Shown one piece after another: positions 17,841 through 26,396 of a stretch of 64,000 nucleotides of DNA. Numbering within the stretch: the stretch's first letter is position 1; each line of letters opens with the position of its first letter. Source of the DNA: Deltaproteobacteria bacterium (GTDB taxonomy: Bacteria > Myxococcota_A > Polyangia > Haliangiales > Haliangiaceae); the NCBI GenBank assembly GCA_020630875.1, contig JAHDIH010000004.1:124212-188211 (forward strand), written 5' to 3'. The notes under the pieces are model-generated. The model was not told where the DNA came from. It did no database searches and saw only the letters and a list, made by a program, of their open reading frames with translations. The translations under genes and the position numbers were made by a program.

Positions 17841-18104
17841 GTGTGTCGTAACATCAAAACCCTTCACAACTTTTTGCCGCCAGCCACCGAAGAAGAGATT
17901 CTAGCTTCTTCGCTGCAATACGTACGAAAAATTGCTGGGACTAGAAAGCCGTCAAAGGCCAATGAAGAGGCATTTGAACTGGGCGTTCAAGAAATCTCGG
18001 AAGCAACAAGAAAGCTGCTCAACGCTTTGACAACAAACGCCCCTCCCAAAAATAGAGAAGTCGAAGCAGCTAAGAAAAAGAAGCGTTTCCAGAATCGAAG
18101 ATAG
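17841..18104 (+). CDS. DUF2277 family protein
   Basis: 87 residues with GTG start. MCRNIKTLHNFLPPATEEEI followed by SLQYVRKIAG and KPSKANEEAFELGV is the highly conserved DUF2277 signature; the C-terminus is Lys-rich. Small, soluble, helical. Molecular function unknown. It lies 21 bp after the bestrophin-like gene and 19 bp before the next lipoprotein gene on the same strand. Confidence 0.9.
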   Translation: MCRNIKTLHNFLPPATEEEILASSLQYVRKIAGTRKPSKANEEAFELGVQEISEATRKLLNALTTNAPPKNREVEAAKKKKRFQNRR

Positions 18105-18123
18105 AATGTGTTAGGGTAGGTCG

Positions 18124-18954
18124 ATGCGACCGCTGCTCGTACTTAGCTTGCTGTTATTGGCTTGTGAAAAAGACAAAACCCGTGGAAAAGTCTCCGCGAG
18201 ACAAACCTCCAGCACTGCGGTAGCAGCCCAAGGACCATTCGGAGACAAAGACTACTTAGAGAAACTCTATCTGTGTTGGCAGCGTAATGCTTATCAACCA
18301 GCATTCCCTACCAACAGGGATGGCAAGAAAGAGTATGTCGCCGGAATAAATGGCATCGTTTACTATGGTGACTTGCCTCGCTGTTTAGACGGAGACGAAG
18401 AGTCAAAAGATTTCAAAGATATCTCTCAGATAGAAAAAGTCGCCGGCCTGAAACTAAAAGAAAAATCTGAACACGGACTATTTGAGCACTATAATCCTGA
18501 GATCATCACGTGGGGAATTCAAACTCTTATCCCCAACCCAAAGCAAAAGATAGGAGACATCACAGCCAAAGCATTCTACTCACGCGCTATGAAGAGGTAC
18601 TTCCGGCTCATGGCCGAGGCGTATATCGTTTTGCTCCAGCGCGGAGACGTTCAAGCGCAAGTGGACGCTTACCTGCTCGCAGGCTCCAAAGGTTTTCCGC
18701 TATTCGATGACGGCGTTGATTACCTACAACACCAATTTCGCGACTGGCTACCCTACCCCGACGTCAGAGATACGATAACGCTCACTCCACAGATGGCCAT
18801 CGGTTTTTGGTTGAGAAGACATCATGATAAAACCTCTGGTGAACTTTGGCGAGGACTTGAAATTATCCTTACTCATTACGACTCCGATTGGTACGCGACC
18901 GTCAGAGCCAAATATCCCACGGCGGCATCAAAGCTGACGAGCAAGCCGAATTGA
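18124..18954 (+). CDS. Hypothetical lipoprotein
   Basis: 276 residues. Signal peptide MRPLLVLSLLLLAC with lipobox LLLAC; mature part begins with a charged linker. The body contains two Cys (YLCWQRN, PRCLDGDE) and helical segments but no recognised motif. Its last 27 bp overlap the convergent thioredoxin-like gene. Confidence 0.7.
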   Translation: MRPLLVLSLLLLACEKDKTRGKVSARQTSSTAVAAQGPFGDKDYLEKLYLCWQRNAYQPAFPTNRDGKKEYVAGINGIVYYGDLPRCLDGDEESKDFKDISQIEKVAGLKLKEKSEHGLFEHYNPEIITWGIQTLIPNPKQKIGDITAKAFYSRAMKRYFRLMAEAYIVLLQRGDVQAQVDAYLLAGSKGFPLFDDGVDYLQHQFRDWLPYPDVRDTITLTPQMAIGFWLRRHHDKTSGELWRGLEIILTHYDSDWYATVRAKYPTAASKLTSKPN

Positions 18955-19434
18955 CTTTTTTACGGCAGACACGCCCATCCCCCTGTATGCCAGAGTTCCA
19001 TCTCGCTTGAATAACATCACGGTGGGAGTACCAGTAATTTTCCAGCGTTTATGAAGTTTTCTTCCTTTATCGCGAAGTAGTGTGAACCCCACTTTCTTCA
19101 AAGCTCCATATCTGCGGATCGTTCTCATTTTTTGATACGACACGCCAAACACCACAGGACCATTTTCCCCAGAACGTTTTGAAAGTTTTCCGAGACTAGG
19201 GTGAGTCGACTTACACCAACCACACCAGGTGGCCCAAAATTGGATCAAAACAGGTCTACCCAGATGGCTGCTCAACTTGGGATCGTTTTTGCCATAGCCA
19301 GCTTGCAGTTTGATATTGTCGGCACTCGATAACGTTGCCTGCGACTGCAGCAGCAATGCCAGTAGTAAGGCCATAGCAAATACTATCAACGCGCACAGAC
19401 GGTGTAAATTGTTCTTTTCGCTCTCTGCCTGCAA
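18928..19434 (-). CDS. TlpA/ResA-like membrane-anchored thioredoxin
   Basis: 168 residues. One N-terminal membrane anchor (LCALIVFAMALLLALLL), then a thioredoxin fold with the redox site WATWCGWCKS, a FGVSYQ strand, and the cis-Pro segment GTPTVMLFKRDG. The periplasmic orientation suggests reduction or isomerisation of exported thiols, for example in cytochrome c maturation or disulfide repair; substrate unknown. The usual TlpA-type insertion after the active site is short here. Confidence 0.88.
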   Translation of the reverse strand: MQAESEKNNLHRLCALIVFAMALLLALLLQSQATLSSADNIKLQAGYGKNDPKLSSHLGRPVLIQFWATWCGWCKSTHPSLGKLSKRSGENGPVVFGVSYQKMRTIRRYGALKKVGFTLLRDKGRKLHKRWKITGTPTVMLFKRDGTLAYRGMGVSAVKKSIRLARQL

Positions 19435-19500
19435 ACGCTGTCATAATGGAATGATTGGTAACCTATTTGCATCATTCGACACTACGGGTAAGGTCGCCCT

Positions 19501-19914
19501 GTGGACCACAAAATTCTAATTATCTGCATGTTAATCCAAGTATTGTGGACGTTGATGCTCTACGTGAAACTAGGTTTAGCGAAATCACGAGCGTTTAAAG
19601 TTGGCGGTTTTGACAAAAGAGCTGCGGCACATGATGACTCCGTTTGGCCACTGCAAGTACGACTTATCAACAACAACATCAACAATCAGCTCGCGAGTCC
19701 TACCTTGTTTTTCGCCTTAGCTCTAACACTCCTTGTCTTGAGTAAAGCCGACGGAGTATCCTCCGTGATGGCTATCGGATACGTCGCCAGCCGCTGCATT
19801 CATTCCGTAGTTCACATTACCTCCAATCGGGTTTCGATTCGCCTCCCAGTTTTTGTCGTATCTCTTTTGATACTACTGGCTATGACCGTTCGCCTGTTCT
19901 TTCAGATTTGGTAG
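19501..19914 (+). CDS. MAPEG-family membrane protein
   Basis: 137 residues from GTG 19501. Four membrane helices. The NNNINNQLASPTLFFALALT segment is the MAPEG hallmark (Asn/Glu-rich loop followed by FF), and SRCIHSVVHITSNRVSIRLP is the conserved Arg/His/Asn region that binds thiol substrates or glutathione in eukaryotic relatives. Bacterial versions are mostly uncharacterised. Followed closely by the tandem papain-fold gene. Confidence 0.82.
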   Translation: MDHKILIICMLIQVLWTLMLYVKLGLAKSRAFKVGGFDKRAAAHDDSVWPLQVRLINNNINNQLASPTLFFALALTLLVLSKADGVSSVMAIGYVASRCIHSVVHITSNRVSIRLPVFVVSLLILLAMTVRLFFQIW

Positions 19915-19987
19915 TATTGCCAAAAAATTGCCCCCCTTTTGTCCTCCAAAAAGAAGCTCGATTTACTTCAGAGTGATAAGCTGTGGC

Positions 19988-22900
19988 GTGGGGAAAGCTA
20001 CTTGGACTATATTGGCTTGCGCAATAGCCGCAACAGGGTGCAAACAACCCAGCGTGGAGTCCGCTCCAGAAGAAGAAGTCTGTCCTAAAACCCAAAAGTA
20101 TACAGGCCTGCTTCCCGCCACCTCAGACGACCACCTCTCGGTTGATTACTGGCTCAACAACCTCAATGAAAAAGTCGACCTCGATGCGGCTCTTCTTACT
20201 GATGCTCAGATAGATACGCTAAGCCAATCTATGGTTGCGCCTCGTCCGGGATACATCAAGCGCAGAAACTTACTCGATCCCATGGTGCCAGAAGTCGTTG
20301 CTGACAAGATTTTGGACCGCGTCAACTGGTACGAAAAAAAACTAGGAAAAGACTTTGCGGACTCCCAAAAGTTTCGCGACGACCTTCAGAAACCCGCAAC
20401 TCCCTACAACCGTGCGCAGTGGCATATCGCTTTAGATCGTATTCCTATGACGTGCGCTCCATCGAGTGTCACTGTTGTCGATCAAGACACGCTAGATCCA
20501 CGTATCGACCGTAATGCCTGTGGCGCCGTATTTTCGCAAGAACCATTCCGAATCGTTGCTGAATCGGGACCATTCAAACTTGCTCAAACCGAACTGAGTT
20601 GGGGATGGATAAGCGACGGTTCCGGTAAATCCGTGGTGGTGGAAAAAAATGAAATTCTGCCTTTCATTGACGGTAATTTCGTCTCTTTATCTGAAGACAC
20701 GATAATAGAAGGCATGCCCCTGAGAAAGCAATCAAGGCTTCCCTTCTCCGAGGGCTCTGTACTTTTTGCTTCCCCCAAGGGAGTCGCAAAATCCAAACTG
20801 GAAGCTGCATCTATGGCTCCGCGGAAGTTCAGTCGTCGTAACATATTGGAAGCTGCATTTAGCTATCTCGATGCTGAGTACGGCTTTGGGGGAAAGAACT
20901 CCGGGATTGATTGCTCAAGATTTGTAGAACAGGTCTTTGCACCTTTTGGCGTTGAGCTGCCGCGTCATAGTAGCTGGCAATCGAAAGCTACATCCTATTA
21001 CCTAGACGTGGAAGGAATGCCGGTAGAAGAAAAGAAAAGAGTATTGGAGCAGGCTAATAAGAGCGGCATGCTTCTTTTGGAGATGCGCGGCCATATTATG
21101 CTGTACCTTGGACAAGACGATGAGGGCATCCCTATGGCCATACACTCCATGGGGCATTTCCTTACGCTGTGCGACGAAGAAGTAGGAGAAACGAAACAAC
21201 TTGTGGACCGAGTCGTCGTTAGCGACCTTTCATTGGGTGCAGACACCTCAAAGACATCCCTATTAGAAAGGATTAAGCGCGTAGCCGTTATTGGAGATTT
21301 TCCTGATGGAGACGCGCTTCATGGCTTAGCGATATACCGTCCTGCAGCGCCGATGCAGAGACCGACCAATGCTCAGTGCAAGGAAGCGGGAAAAGGTGGA
21401 CTTTTCACGGCTCCACTTAAACCTCACGAAAAGGGAGCCCTACGAGTGCTGACCACTCGCATTAAAAAGCCTGGAGCGGCATCCCTTCACTTTTTTCCTC
21501 CGCAAGAAGGAGAAGATGTAGCGTTAGATATCGCCTATACTCGCGGTCCGCCTTGGGGCGTCATTGGAACGGTAAATCAACCATCCCATGGACTTTGGAC
21601 TGTAGCTTTGGGAGATGGACAGCAGCTGCTGGGATGCCGGCAAATTAAAGTGCGTAGTTCGTTTAGAGCAAGTAAAGGCATGCATGGTGATACTGCGTGG
21701 AGACTGCGCTCAAAATGGAGCCAGCAAAAAGAAGACTTGTATGCCATGTTCATCGAAAGACTTTTTGACTATCCGCAAGACCAAACCATTACCTGGAAAA
21801 ATCTTCATACCCTGCTTCGTGACCCAAGCAGAAACATTCTCCACAATTATCTGGGACTACGCGAAGAAGAAAACACTAAAATGGTCCCAGACTGCGCCGA
21901 CTTGCCTTACGCATTACGTGCTTACTTTGCATGGAAACTAGGGCTTCCATTCGCTATGCACAGATGCACCAGAGGAACGGATGGTAGACCACCAAAGTGC
22001 AAACCAGATGTAGACAATCTGTTTCCACGTACCGCTTTGGTCACCAATGACAAAGAAGCTCTAAAGTTGCACCAAGCGATGCGAGATGGAGAAGACGTCC
22101 CCGACTTGCAAGAGCTGGAGGACGCCTCCATGGAACCTGTAGAAGTCGAACAACGTAGTCGAGTGGAAGGATTCGCAGCACTTTTTAGAAAAACCCAACG
22201 CTCATCGCATTCTTCGAGCGGACGAACGATGCCAAAGGATGAGCTTGGAGATTTCTACCCAGTGCCTCTTTCTAAAAATACGATTCGTCCTGGCATGATG
22301 TTTATCGATCCGTACGGCCATCTGATAATGGTTGGCCGATGGCTGCCGCAAACAAAAGAAGGTAGTGGTTCTCTAATTGGTATTGATGCGCAACCGGACG
22401 GCACGATTGGACGACGAAAATTTTGGCGAGGATCCTTTCTCTTTCATCCAGGCACTCATGCAGGTGGTGCCGGGTTCAAAGCGTTCCGACCGGTTTTTTA
22501 CAACAAGGACACTGAAAAGATTGAATTTCTAGAAAACAAAAAACTAAGAAGAAAAACCTATAGGTATTCATTAGAACAATACGAAGGTGACGAAAGTGCC
22601 TTCTATGATAAAATGCAACAACTCATTAACCCAAGGCCTTTGGATGCAGAGACGCAACTTGCAGACCTCGTTTCCGCCTTAAAACAACAAGTCGTCAGAC
22701 GAGTGACGTCGGTCAACAATGGAGAAGACTACTTAGCGAAAAACAGTGATGCCCCGATGGAGATGCCCGAAGGCAAAAGAATTTTTCTTACTACAGGGCC
22801 ATGGGAGGATTTCGCAACACCTTCACGTGACTGGAGGCTGTTGGTTGCGATTCACACAGTACTCGACTTTCCCAGCGCAGTAGGACGCAATCCGACTCAG

Positions 22901-23221
22901 TATGGGGTGTCGGTTGCCAATGGCGCACAGGAAAAAAATAGGTTGGTTGACGTCATGAATGAAATGCTTTCTAAAGAAAAGTTTGAATACACACGTAGCG
23001 ATGGTTCCATGTGGGAGTTGTCATTACGCGACGTAGTTTTCAGAAAGGTTGAGCTCGAGATGGCCTACAATCCCAACGACTGCCCTGAGATTCGATGGGG
23101 AGCCACTTCCGAGAACGAAAAAGAATTCACTACCTGCCAGCGTCACGCGCCTAAGGAGCAGATCGAAAAAATGAAGCAGTACCGCCATTGGTTCAGTGAG
23201 CGCCGTCGTCCCGCGACCTGA
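19988..23221 (+). CDS. Large lipoprotein with two papain-like (NlpC/P60-type) domains
   Basis: About 1077 residues. A GTG at 19988 gives a clean lipoprotein signal (MGKATWTILACAIAATGC); TTG 19928 is an upstream alternative. The numbering here counts from 19928. Residues 210-290 look like SH3-type strands; an NlpC/P60 domain follows, with Cys about 329 (GIDCSRFVEQVF) and His about 387 (RGHIMLYLG). A second domain carries Cys about 655 (PDCADLPYALRAYFAWKLGL) and His about 797 (DPYGHLIMVGRW) with an Asp in IGIDAQPDG, so a second papain-like triad is likely. NlpC/P60 enzymes cleave peptidoglycan stem peptides. Two catalytic domains on one outer-membrane lipoprotein is unusual. Confidence 0.82.
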   Translation: MGKATWTILACAIAATGCKQPSVESAPEEEVCPKTQKYTGLLPATSDDHLSVDYWLNNLNEKVDLDAALLTDAQIDTLSQSMVAPRPGYIKRRNLLDPMVPEVVADKILDRVNWYEKKLGKDFADSQKFRDDLQKPATPYNRAQWHIALDRIPMTCAPSSVTVVDQDTLDPRIDRNACGAVFSQEPFRIVAESGPFKLAQTELSWGWISDGSGKSVVVEKNEILPFIDGNFVSLSEDTIIEGMPLRKQSRLPFSEGSVLFASPKGVAKSKLEAASMAPRKFSRRNILEAAFSYLDAEYGFGGKNSGIDCSRFVEQVFAPFGVELPRHSSWQSKATSYYLDVEGMPVEEKKRVLEQANKSGMLLLEMRGHIMLYLGQDDEGIPMAIHSMGHFLTLCDEEVGETKQLVDRVVVSDLSLGADTSKTSLLERIKRVAVIGDFPDGDALHGLAIYRPAAPMQRPTNAQCKEAGKGGLFTAPLKPHEKGALRVLTTRIKKPGAASLHFFPPQEGEDVALDIAYTRGPPWGVIGTVNQPSHGLWTVALGDGQQLLGCRQIKVRSSFRASKGMHGDTAWRLRSKWSQQKEDLYAMFIERLFDYPQDQTITWKNLHTLLRDPSRNILHNYLGLREEENTKMVPDCADLPYALRAYFAWKLGLPFAMHRCTRGTDGRPPKCKPDVDNLFPRTALVTNDKEALKLHQAMRDGEDVPDLQELEDASMEPVEVEQRSRVEGFAALFRKTQRSSHSSSGRTMPKDELGDFYPVPLSKNTIRPGMMFIDPYGHLIMVGRWLPQTKEGSGSLIGIDAQPDGTIGRRKFWRGSFLFHPGTHAGGAGFKAFRPVFYNKDTEKIEFLENKKLRRKTYRYSLEQYEGDESAFYDKMQQLINPRPLDAETQLADLVSALKQQVVRRVTSVNNGEDYLAKNSDAPMEMPEGKRIFLTTGPWEDFATPSRDWRLLVAIHTVLDFPSAVGRNPTQYGVSVANGAQEKNRLVDVMNEMLSKEKFEYTRSDGSMWELSLRDVVFRKVELEMAYNPNDCPEIRWGATSENEKEFTTCQRHAPKEQIEKMKQYRHWFSERRRPAT

Positions 23222-23252
23222 CGAAGCAGGTAGAATCTGATAGCGTCTTGAG

Positions 23253-24329
23253 GTGAAGTTTCAAAACCTCCAAGAGATCAAATCGAAAGCTCTAACCATC
23301 CTGGACGATAACGCGCGTAACTATTATTGCAGCGGAGCTTGCGACGAAGTCACTCTTTCCGCCAATCAAATGGCTTACCAAAACATCGAGCTACTTTTTC
23401 GAGTAATGGTAGACGTTTCCCGTATCGATACCTCTGTAGACATTCTTGGAACACGCCTCTCCATGCCCGTATTGATTGCTCCAACCGCGTTCCATGGGCT
23501 CGCGCATCAAGACAAAGAGCTCGCAACCGCTCGCGCCGCCAAAAAGCGTGGTTGCCTGTTTATAAACAGCACACTCTCTAATACTGCAGTGGAAGACATA
23601 GGACCAATCGCTCCCTTCTGGTTTCAACTGTACGTCTATCGCGACAGAGTGCTAACAAAAGAACTTATCGAGCGCGCCGAAGCCGCCGGTGCAACCGCCG
23701 TTGTGCTGACGGTAGATGCTCCGGTGCTTGGCCTTAGAGAAACAGACAGCCGCAAAAGTTTCGTCTTGCCCTCACATCTAACGTGCGCCAATCTGGAGTC
23801 TTACAACTTCACTGAGATCTACCAAGCCGATGATGGCTCTGGATTAGCCAATCATGTGGGAAAGCTTCATGACGCTTCACTGACTTGGAAAGACATAGAA
23901 TGGATGCGATCTATCTCAAAGCTTCCAATCATCGTAAAAGGAGTGGTCCATCCAGAGGATGCGCGTATCGCAACAGAATCAGGAGCAAGCGGTATTGTAG
24001 TATCCAATCATGGTGGACGCCAACTGGATACCTCGATCAGTACCATTGAAGCACTTCAAAGGATCTCGCAAACGTTCGACTCTAAGCATCTTCTATTGGT
24101 TGATGGGGGAATCAGACGAGGGACTGATATTGTTAAGGCCCTAGCCGCAGGAGCTGATGCGGTCTTAATCGGCAGGCCAGTGCTTTGGGGGCTCACCGTC
24201 GGAGGACAATCAGGAGTAGAGAAAGTTCTAGAGACATTAAGAAAAGAATTCGAAAACGCGATGGCGCTTTGCGGCGTCACCAGTATCGACAAAATCTCCA
24301 AAGATTTACTTGTAAAAAAGGCCGGGTAA
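23253..24329 (+). CDS. FMN-dependent alpha-hydroxyacid dehydrogenase/oxidase
   Basis: 358 residues, (S)-2-hydroxyacid oxidase family (lactate, glycolate or mandelate). TIM barrel with the FMN-binding PVLIAPTAFHGLAH, FWFQLYVYRDR, VLTVDAPVLGLRETD, the Lys in PIIVKGV and the catalytic SNHGGRQLD with the active-site His; also LLVDGGIRRGTDIVKAL and IGRPVLWG. No membrane segment, so oxidase or soluble dehydrogenase rather than LldD-type; substrate not deducible. GTG start. Its last codons (KAG-stop) are built from the stem of a terminator belonging to the opposing gene. Confidence 0.92.
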   Translation: MKFQNLQEIKSKALTILDDNARNYYCSGACDEVTLSANQMAYQNIELLFRVMVDVSRIDTSVDILGTRLSMPVLIAPTAFHGLAHQDKELATARAAKKRGCLFINSTLSNTAVEDIGPIAPFWFQLYVYRDRVLTKELIERAEAAGATAVVLTVDAPVLGLRETDSRKSFVLPSHLTCANLESYNFTEIYQADDGSGLANHVGKLHDASLTWKDIEWMRSISKLPIIVKGVVHPEDARIATESGASGIVVSNHGGRQLDTSISTIEALQRISQTFDSKHLLLVDGGIRRGTDIVKALAAGADAVLIGRPVLWGLTVGGQSGVEKVLETLRKEFENAMALCGVTSIDKISKDLLVKKAG

Positions 24330-24340
24330 ATTACCCGGCC
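24314..24340 (-). terminator. Intrinsic terminator for the convergent lipoprotein gene
   Basis: GGCCGGGTAA-A-TTACCCGGCC (24320-24340) forms a strong GC-rich hairpin. On the minus strand it is followed by six T residues (24319-24314), so it terminates leftward transcription from 25119. On the plus strand no U-tract follows. The stem overlaps the last codons and TAA stop of the hydroxyacid dehydrogenase. Confidence 0.85.
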
Positions 24341-24363
24341 CTCAAATTGAAACGATTAGTAAT

Positions 24364-25119
24364 CTACTCGATGGCAAGTTCCACATCGACATGAGCTACC
24401 GACAATGTAGTCCCCTCCGTGAAAGGAGCAATTGGTCCCGACTCGCTTTTCTGCTCGGTCCGCAGTACTACGATGTAGTCGGAGTTAAGATTTGCTTCCT
24501 CTCCCTCTTCAAGACTATTCCAATCAAAGTTAACGACACCTGGCGCTGATATTTCATGATCAAAATGGTTCGGACACTTTCCATTTTCCCATACGCTAAA
24601 GTTCGCCATGACGTTTACCTCCGCGGGTTCATAATTTAACTCAAAACCAGCCTGAAGATCGGGAAGCACATCTCCATCAACAAAGTTGGTAATAGTAATC
24701 GGTTGCTGCATGGGCACTTGAGTAAGGTGCGTTTCGCCATTAGCGTCAGTAAACTCGATATCCATGGTGGTTTGGCCAGGTTCGATTTCTATAAAGTCTG
24801 AGTAATACCCTTTAGACGTCGACTCCCTGTATTGTAAAACAACGCCGTTAGCTGTAATTTTTTGCCCTTCGTCGAATTCAACGTAAGTCCTACGCCAAAC
24901 TCCATCTATCGAGTTGTCCATGAAGCTGGCAGTTAGATTCACCGCAACCTTTGAAGTTGTCGCAAAGTCTGAAACTTGGACGTCCACTTCATAGGTTTCC
25001 AGTACTTCAGAGGATCCTCTAGTATTTGGGGAGCTGCCTGCAGCACCCTCCCCATCCTCTACGGAGGAACAAGCGGCAAACGAAGAAATAAGTGCTGACG
25101 TAAGAATGACTCGCTTCAT
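24364..25119 (-). CDS. Hypothetical lipoprotein
   Basis: 251 residues from ATG 25119 (two further Met codons lie just upstream). Signal peptide with lipobox SFAACSS, an acidic Gly/Ser linker, then an all-beta body with strand repeats (YEVDVQVSDFATTSKVAVNL, DIEFTDANG, YIVVLRTE). No family recognised. Monocistronic, with its own terminator. Confidence 0.72.
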   Translation of the reverse strand: MKRVILTSALISSFAACSSVEDGEGAAGSSPNTRGSSEVLETYEVDVQVSDFATTSKVAVNLTASFMDNSIDGVWRRTYVEFDEGQKITANGVVLQYRESTSKGYYSDFIEIEPGQTTMDIEFTDANGETHLTQVPMQQPITITNFVDGDVLPDLQAGFELNYEPAEVNVMANFSVWENGKCPNHFDHEISAPGVVNFDWNSLEEGEEANLNSDYIVVLRTEQKSESGPIAPFTEGTTLSVAHVDVELAIE

Positions 25120-25229
25120 GAACATCATTCAACCACATGTAGTTACAGGTGTCTACTCAATTATTGGTCTGTCCAAAGTACAATGCCACGCCATACTTCT
25201 ACCGTTTATAACAGTGTTAGTTTTCTGCT

Positions 25230-26372
25230 ATGGGGGGCAAGCCAGCGCTAAAAGCAAAGACATCATTTTCGTTGAAGGACCAACTATTCAACCCTGAAAA
25301 AGTTGGCTATTTGGCATCGCTAATATCGGCTGCTTACCCAGCTTTCGACTCAAAGAAGTTTTGTAAAAGTATAATTAGCGAGTTTCCAAAGTTGGAGCTC
25401 AAAGAACGCATAGAACACATTACCTTTTGTCTCCATCGAGATCTTCCCAAAGATTTCTCCAAAGCGGTAGCAATACTAGTGAAGGCCTTACCTCCTCCAT
25501 TAGATCCAACCAAAACCGACAATGACTTTGGCGAGTTTATTCTAGCCCCTTTTTCACATTATGTAGCCTCCTTCGGCTGTAACGCCAAAGACCTAGATCT
25601 GTCATTGGCTTCCTTAAGAGAAATGACAAAGCGATTTTCCGCCGAGGATTCGATTCGTTACTTCATCAACAGTTTTCCTAAAGAGTCCCTAGCCTTTCTG
25701 AAGTCTTGTGCGAGCGACGACAACTATCATGTACGACGGCTTGCCTCGGAGGGGTCTCGTCCTAAGCTGCCTTGGTGTCAGAAGTTGCAAATTCCTGCGA
25801 CCCAGGCTCTGCCCCTTCTCGAACGTCTCTACACCGATGAGACTCGTTATGTCACGCGCTCCGTTGCCAATCATATGAACGACCTTAGTAAGATTGATCC
25901 TGAGCTAACGATTTCTACACTCAAGAGGTGGAAGTCGTATGACACCCAGAATGCAAAAGAGATGGACTACATACTTTCTCACTCATTGAGAACGTTGGTT
26001 AAAAATGGCAATAAACAAGCTCTGACTGTTCTCGGATTTGGGAAGCCAGCTGAAGTAGAGTCTCTTGTTTTTGCAACAACTACTCCGAAGGTTCTGATTG
26101 GCACCAACCTAGAGTTCAACCTATCGTTTGTAAGCCGCAAGAAACAAAACTTGGCCATCGACTACACGATGTTCTTCTTCTCAGACAAGGGAACTCCCAA
26201 GAAAACTTTCAAGCTTCGCGCTGCAACCTTAGATGCAGGACAGAAGGTTTCCATTTCCAAAAAACATCCTATGCGCCTTATGACCACCAGAGCTCTTTCA
26301 AAGGGAAAGCACAAGGTAGTCCTTCAAATTAACGGAGACGTCTTGGCGGAATTTTCATTCGAGCTTGTGTAG
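25230..26372 (+). CDS. DNA alkylation repair protein, AlkC-like HEAT-repeat glycosylase
   Basis: 380 residues, helical repeats. An N-terminal SLKDQLFNPEKVGYLASLIS and FDSKKFCKSI match the AlkC N-terminus; the diagnostic VRRLASEGSRPKLPW is well conserved, followed by further HEAT-like helices (RYVTRSVANHMNDLSK, DYILSHSLRTLVKNGN). The C-terminal 100 residues form beta strands (GTNLEFNLSFVSRK), the Ig-like extension seen in AlkC subfamilies. AlkC excises 3-methyladenine-type lesions. No strong ribosome-binding site for ATG 25230. Confidence 0.85.
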   Translation: MGGKPALKAKTSFSLKDQLFNPEKVGYLASLISAAYPAFDSKKFCKSIISEFPKLELKERIEHITFCLHRDLPKDFSKAVAILVKALPPPLDPTKTDNDFGEFILAPFSHYVASFGCNAKDLDLSLASLREMTKRFSAEDSIRYFINSFPKESLAFLKSCASDDNYHVRRLASEGSRPKLPWCQKLQIPATQALPLLERLYTDETRYVTRSVANHMNDLSKIDPELTISTLKRWKSYDTQNAKEMDYILSHSLRTLVKNGNKQALTVLGFGKPAEVESLVFATTTPKVLIGTNLEFNLSFVSRKKQNLAIDYTMFFFSDKGTPKKTFKLRAATLDAGQKVSISKKHPMRLMTTRALSKGKHKVVLQINGDVLAEFSFELV

Positions 26373-26396
26373 CCTTTATCCTTCAGTGCCACGAAC

